The translations under genes and the position numbers were made by a program. The notes beneath the pieces were generated by a model that made no database searches, was not told the origin of the DNA, and saw only the letters and a list, made by a program, of their open reading frames with translations. From positions 181,629 to 245,628 of the forward strand of contig JARBJD010000090.1 of NCBI GenBank assembly GCA_033064195.1: a stretch of DNA of 64,000 nt, given 5' to 3'. How positions within the stretch are numbered: the stretch's first letter is position 1; the number at the start of each line of letters is the position of its first letter. Source of the stretch: Blattamonas nauphoetae (Eukaryota > Preaxostyla > Oxymonadida). This document shows, one piece after another, positions 59,092-64,000 of the stretch.

Positions 59092-60273
59092 TGAATTGGC
59101 CCTGAAAATGGATGGCGCTTCAGCACAATACCTATACACGACCAAAATCATGATGATGATTTTGTGTAGGAGGGCGTGCGGGTTTTTTAGAAGCTATGAT
59201 GTGAATCATGGTGGAAAAGCCTGTAGTGCTGATCTTGGTGGTAGTAGCAAATATTCAAATGAGAAACCTCTCAATGGGGGATAATTTTGAAGACTGAAGA
59301 GAAGAAAGGTTCCATATGAATCTAATTGAGATATGGGTTAGTCGACCCTAATGAATCGGTTAAATACCGTGATATAAAATGGATTTTGTAAAAGCAGGAT
59401 TCATATTCAGAAAGGGAAGAAGGTTAATATTCCTTCACCTTTTACGTGTGGATAATTAAAATGGCAACATAAAGAAGCCTGTACTCATCAGAAAACACAT
59501 CGGGAAGAGTTTTCTTTTCTTCTTAACGACTGATAAAGCTCGTTGTTAATATTATTTGCATGAGCATTGGGCATGGAAGCGGGTTAACCGGAGAAGTGGC
59601 CAATCAGTTGGAAGAGCCCCTCTATTTATATGAGGAAGACATTTATTGTTGATAGCAAGTAAAATGGTCCGATTGTGTTTTATGATCCTTGAAACTACAG
59701 GGGACTGAATGATTTTCACACGAGGTCGTACTGATAACCGCAACAGGTCTTCAAGGTGAGGAGCCTCTAGTCGATAGAAGAAAGTAGGTAAGGGAATTCG
59801 GCAAAATAGATCCGTAACTTTGGGAAAAGGATTGGCTCTAAGGATCGGTCCGTCGGGTTCGATGAAAGCGGGTTACTTATTTAGATGGATTGTGTTGATT
59901 TGTTGGCGGGCTTGGCAACAGGTCTGCTGATGAGTTGATATAGTCTGTTTAAGGGTGGCAGCGCGTGTCGTAAGTGTGCTTGATTGTGTGTCTATATTGA
60001 AGAGGAGACTTTTTGATTGGATGCAAAATTGGGTGCATTTTCTCGAATCGCTTTTTAATCGAAGCGAGTTAGTTTCGGATTGTAGATCTCGATCTGCAGA
60101 CGAGATTAATGGAGTATAAACGATTAACTTAGAACTGGAACGGACAAGGGGAATCCGACTGTTTAATTAAAACAAAGCAATGTGAAGGCTGGAAAACGGT
60201 GTTGACACATTGTGATTTCTGCTCAGTGCTCTGAATGTCAAAGTGAAGAAATTCAATCAAGCGCGGGTAAACA

Positions 60274-60317
<44 letters not shown>

Positions 60318-60416
60318 CTCTAATTAGGGACGCGCATGAATGGATTAACGAGATTCCCACTGTCCCTATCTACCATCTAGCGAACCCACAGCCAAGGGAA
60401 CGGGCTTGGAAGAATC

Positions 60417-60454
<38 letters not shown>

Positions 60455-61344
60455 AGAATCTGTGAAATGATTTAGAGGGTATAGGATAGGTGGGAGAGGG
60501 CAACCTCGACAGTGTAATACCACTACTTTTATTATCATTTTACTTATTTGATTGTTGAGGAGCATTATATGGTGTACTGGTGTGATATGTTTGTAGTCCT
60601 CGGATTATACGCAGATTGCATTTCAGGCCATATTATGATTCTGGAACTAAACGTTAAAGGAGTTGGTTTAATTTATGATGATGGGGTCTAGTTGGGGCGA
60701 CTTGACTAGGTTCTACATTGTATGGCGACTCTGGGGGATAGTAGTCTTCGGGCTATGTGTACCTACGTGATCTCATTCAAAGACATTTTCTGATGGGGAG
60801 TTCGGCTGGGGCGGCACATCTGTTAAACAACAACGCAGGTGTCCTAAGATGAGCTCAGTGAGAACAGAAATCACGTAGAACAGAAGGGTAAAAGCTCATT
60901 TGATTTTGCTTTTCAGTATGAAGACAAACCGTGAAAGCGTGGCCTAACGATCCTTTGAGTTTTACAAGTGTTAAGCCAGAGGTGTCAGAAAAGTTACCAC
61001 AGGGATGAATATATAGAAATATGTTGCGATGTAGTTAGATAGTCCCAGTTAAATATATTATATTTAGCTAGTCACTTATGGAAGTAAGTGGCAACACACC
61101 TGGTTATTGAAATATATACAGAGATGTATATAATCAATAAATCATTTTATAAAGAAATGATTTTGACGGTCGGTAAGGTGTGCACCAAAATGACCATGTA
61201 TGTATGTGTTTTGGTGTATGGTACGACCTATCCCAATTATAAAATAATTATTAAATTGTACGACTTGTATAATTGATAATAGTAATATTGAAGTTGGTAA
61301 ATATGAGAACTGGCTTGTGGCAGCCAAGCGTTCATAGCGACGTT

Positions 61345-61381
<37 letters not shown>

Positions 61382-61424
61382 CGAAGCAGAATTCGCCAAG
61401 TGTTGGATTGTTCACCCACTAACA

Positions 61425-61462
<38 letters not shown>

Positions 61463-62030
61463 TAGTTTTACCCTACTGATGAATTATTGTCGTGATGGTA
61501 ATTCAAGTTAGTACGAGAGGAACCCTTGAATCGCATAATTGGTATTTGTGGTTGGTTGATAGGCCAGTGCCACGAAGCTACCATGCGTGGGATTATGACT
61601 GAACGCCTCTAAGTCAGAATCCTTGCCAGATTAATGCGAGAATGGTGTCTGGTAAATGACCAGATTTGTATGGATTTGTTATTGATATGGATAATAGTGT
61701 GTTTGATGTGTGGATCCGCGGCATGCAAGGCAGAGTGCTCGTGCGGGCAACCGTGGGGCATTTATGTGTGTGTGTTTCTTGGAGCTGCATGTTTTGCACT
61801 TATTGTAGTTGAAATGTAGATCAGCGATAAGGCCAGCCGTCAACATCAGGCAAGTATGGAATGTGTGTGACAGCGCATCTGTGCATGTTTGATGTGGTTG
61901 GTAGACATAATTGCTTGAGAATCCATGCGACGGAGATCCTTTGTAGACGACTTAAAATGAAGTGGGGATTGTAAATGGCAGAGTAGCTCTACGTTACGAT
62001 CCATTGAGATTTAGCCCACTTTCTATGATC
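57266..62030 (+). rRNA. 28S (LSU) rRNA
   Basis: Starts near ATTACCCGCTGAACTGAAGC followed by AATAAGCGGAGG. It contains the universal CTCTTAAGGTAGCCAAATGC block (60291 on), GTTACCACAGGGAT and AACTGGCTTGTGGC on either side of a 301-base insert, the sarcin-ricin loop AGTACGAGAGGAACC (61512 on), and a 3' end like yeast (TACGATCCATTGAGATTTAG). Length is about 4.76 kb including expansion segments and the insert. No frameshift-like damage to conserved blocks was noticed. Confidence 0.93.
61007..61307 (+). other. 301-base insert at LSU position 2449, probable group I intron
   Basis: The conserved string CAGGGATAACTGGCTTG is split exactly between T61006 and A61308, which corresponds to E. coli LSU position 2449, an established group I intron site. 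The exon ends in U and the insert ends in G, as group I splicing requires. An internal GTCCC (61042-61046) can pair with the exon GGGAT, with the required G-U wobble at the splice site (P1). Several strong stems are visible (CACCAAAA with TTTTGGTG; AAATCATTT with AAATGATTT; GGTCG with CGACC). I could not assign P3, P4 and P7, so the class is inferred. It carries no credible homing endonuclease. Confidence 0.55.
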
Positions 62031-62130
62031 GATATAAGTAAATGCAAAATATTTCTTTTGTTTAGTGGATGAATTGTACATTAAAGAAATATCAATTGTT
62101 TAAGTATTTTGACAAAGTATTTTTGACAAA
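62031..62130. other. Start of ribosomal spacer
   Basis: A+T-rich sequence immediately after the 28S gene, with degenerate units of TATTTTGACAAAG that lead into the tandem array. Confidence 0.5.
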
Positions 62131-62400
62131 GTATATTTGACTAAGTATTTTGACTAAGTACAAAATGTATTAAGTCAATTGTACTAAGTACAAAATGTAT
62201 TAAGTCAATAGCACTAAGTACATAATGTATTAAGTCAATTGTACAAAGTACAAAATGTATTAAGTCAATTGTACTAAGTACAAAATGTATTAAGTCAATA
62301 GTACTAAGTACAGAATGTATTAAGTATTTTGACTCAGGACAAATTGTATTAAGTCAATAGTACTAAGTACAGAATGTATTAAGTCAATAGTGCTAAAGTC
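62131..62400 (+). repeat. 30-bp tandem repeats in the ribosomal spacer
   Basis: About nine units of 30 bases of the type CAAAATGTATTAAGTCAATT plus GTACTAAGTA run head to tail with small variations, 3' of the 28S gene. Their place suggests spacer subrepeats such as those linked to transcription termination or enhancer activity in other rDNA. Confidence 0.85.
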
Positions 62401-63110
62401 ATATTGATATTCTCTATGTATAGTTCTCTTAAACAATTTGTTAATATTTGGTACAATGGACATTAACATATTGCTTACTTGTGTTGTTCCTAAGTATGAA
62501 TGTACAAAGGAATGCAGAAGGTAAAAGTGTTAAAGTCAATTTACCATTTGTTAACATATTGTGCAATAGGACATTAACAAAAGAAACACTTGTATGTGTA
62601 TGCAGTGTTGACTTAATGAAATGTTAAGTCAATACTTGATATGTTCTTGTGTAAGGACATTAAGAGTAAAACACTGTATGGATGTACAAGGGCAATTAAT
62701 ATAATGTCAATGTATTTATACACTGGGACATTAATATTTGTGCACTCCAATGTATTTATACACTGGGACACTAAGTAATTAATGTACTCCTATGTATTTG
62801 TACAAGGGCATATATTAGTAAATGCCTATGTATTTGTACACTGGGACATTAACTTCATGGTAATGCCTATGTACTTATACACTGGGACAGTAATACTAAA
62901 GTACTGTATGAATGTACAGGAACATTAAGTGAATATTAATTCCTTAACATTCATACAGTGGAGCCAAACACTAAAGTACTGTATGAGTGTACAGTGGAAT
63001 TACTTTATTAAGAAATTCCTTAACATTTATACAAGGGAGCCAAACACTGATGTATAGTGTAAGTGTATAGGGAAATTCCTTAAGATTTCCTTAACATTTA
63101 TACAGTAAGG
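62401..63110. repeat. Degenerate spacer repeats
   Basis: Irregular copies of ATGTATTTATACACTGGGAC with ATTAA, and of ACTGTATGAATGTACAGG, alternate over 700 bases. The period is variable, about 40-60 bases. No gene is present. Confidence 0.65.
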
Positions 63111-64000
63111 ACAAAATCCTCCTTTTGCCCCTTCATGACCACACTGCTCCCCAACGCGGGGGAGTCAGAACTTCAAACTTGGTTTTGTCTGTGTAGAAAA
63201 TATCGAGGAATAGAGTTTGGGTGGTTTTCTGTTGGTGTGTTGCTTTGCGCGAGTTTGGTTTAACTAGCACAGGGTGAACATTGAGAAAAGGGGTAAAAAA
63301 GGGGTAAAATGGCGCCTTGTGGCATTCACACCTCGCCATCCCGGAATTTCAGAAAAATAAAATTGCCCTTTTCCTTCATCCTAGCCCTGGACCAGTGCCT
63401 CTACAATTTTTTCGAGGTTCATCTTGCGTGTCCGCACTGTGCAATTGGGTGTTTGGGCCAAATCAAAAGTGAACCCACCCTACCTAGGCAAATGCACTGT
63501 ACAAACCACCAAGAATTGGTCTTGTCATGTACTTCTCTCATTTTTCAAGATTTTATTTTCCCTTTTCTCCACAACCAGCCACCCCCAGACCCCACTCCCA
63601 GACTTGTTCAGCCCTTCCAAAACTCTACCATGCCCTTTTCCCCTCCCGTAGCCCTCATCCAGCCCGCGCAGCAGCCTTCACAATTTTTGAAAAAGCGCTC
63701 TTTTTTTGCCCCTTTTTTTTCGCCGTATTCGCCCCACATCTCCGCACATAGACATCGCACAAACACCCCGTTTGTTTGCTGTTGAAGTAGCCCTGGGTGG
63801 CATTGAACTTTTGGAGAAATAAATCCTTATCGAACAAGCAATCCGTCCACGGGCCCTCACGCAAGTTGAAATTCAAAAATGATCGATTTTTTGGAACCAG
63901 AGCCCCACGACCCACGCAGACCCCAAAACCACCCAAACCATATTGGCACCCCTTAAAACATCTCTATTCGTCATTTTCACACTTTTTGAAATCTGATTTT
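63111..64000. other. Distal ribosomal spacer, no gene supported
   Basis: Composition changes to C/T-rich with GGGGTAAAA direct repeats near 63290. Several short frames of up to 158 residues are open, but they lack protein-like composition and overlap each other. This could be the external spacer leading to another rRNA unit beyond the window. Confidence 0.4.

Noticed and set aside
61088-61276. 62-residue frame inside the 28S insert, as a homing endonuclease
   Set aside because: Too short, low complexity, and no LAGLIDADG, HNH or His-Cys motif.
62131-62400. CRISPR-like array
   Set aside because: The 30-bp units are continuous tandem repeats without spacers, in eukaryotic rDNA spacer.
63309-63785. 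158-residue plus-strand frame in the ribosomal spacer
   Set aside because: No conserved-looking segment, overlapped by several equally long frames, and located in rDNA spacer.

Overview
The window is nuclear DNA of a single-celled eukaryote. Long protein genes use the standard code (real genes end in TAG, TGA or TAA) and are interrupted by very short GT-AG introns, many of 25-40 bases and several of exactly 29. The right end carries an 18S-5.8S-28S ribosomal RNA unit. Gene content (WD40/EF-hand protein, CTD-type phosphatase, ubiquitin protease, DnaJ chaperone, BIG-type Arf exchange factor, cytochrome b5-like protein) is general eukaryotic housekeeping. The intron style and full-size 18S would suit an excavate/metamonad flagellate such as an oxymonad, but this is a weak guess and no lineage-specific gene proves it.

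Layout. 1-1091 (-): 5' part of a WD40/EF-hand gene. 1280-10012 (+): a giant protein of about 2877 residues ending in 28 perfect-phase copies of a 14-residue coiled-coil unit. 10284-11955 (-): FCP1/SCP-like phosphatase. 12-14.9 kb: decayed transposon sequence. 14965-19324: a 4.36 kb unit bounded by 106-bp inverted repeats that encloses a spliced gene of unknown function and no transposase. 19877-24385 (+): IQ-motif protein, followed after 11 bases by a four-exon cytochrome b5-like gene (24397-24910). 25057-29053 (-): large Pro/Ser/Thr-rich protein. 29834-33978 (+): large coiled-coil protein. 34147-37576 (-): ubiquitin-specific protease. 37705-41529 (+): leucine-rich-repeat protein. 41676-42777 (-): type II DnaJ. 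42851-43934 and 44042-44648 (-): two small spliced genes. 44647-50917 (+): BIG-type Sec7 protein with a degenerate catalytic motif. 51.1-55.4 kb: a cluster of nested inverted-repeat (MITE-like) elements and broken Tc1/mariner transposases. 55.4-62.0 kb: rRNA unit whose 18S gene lacks roughly its first 430 bases and abuts a mariner relic; the 28S gene has a 301-base insert at a classic group I intron site. 62.0-64.0 kb: spacer with 30-bp tandem repeats.

The protein genes are packed as divergent and convergent pairs, with convergent 3' ends 150-270 bases apart and no sign of operons. In several long genes the introns cluster at the 5' end, followed by one huge terminal exon. Exon structures given here were worked out by hand from reading frame, splice-site consensus and, where possible, protein-family motifs. 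They are strong for the DnaJ, protease, phosphatase, cytochrome b5, Arf exchange factor and WD40 genes, and provisional elsewhere.
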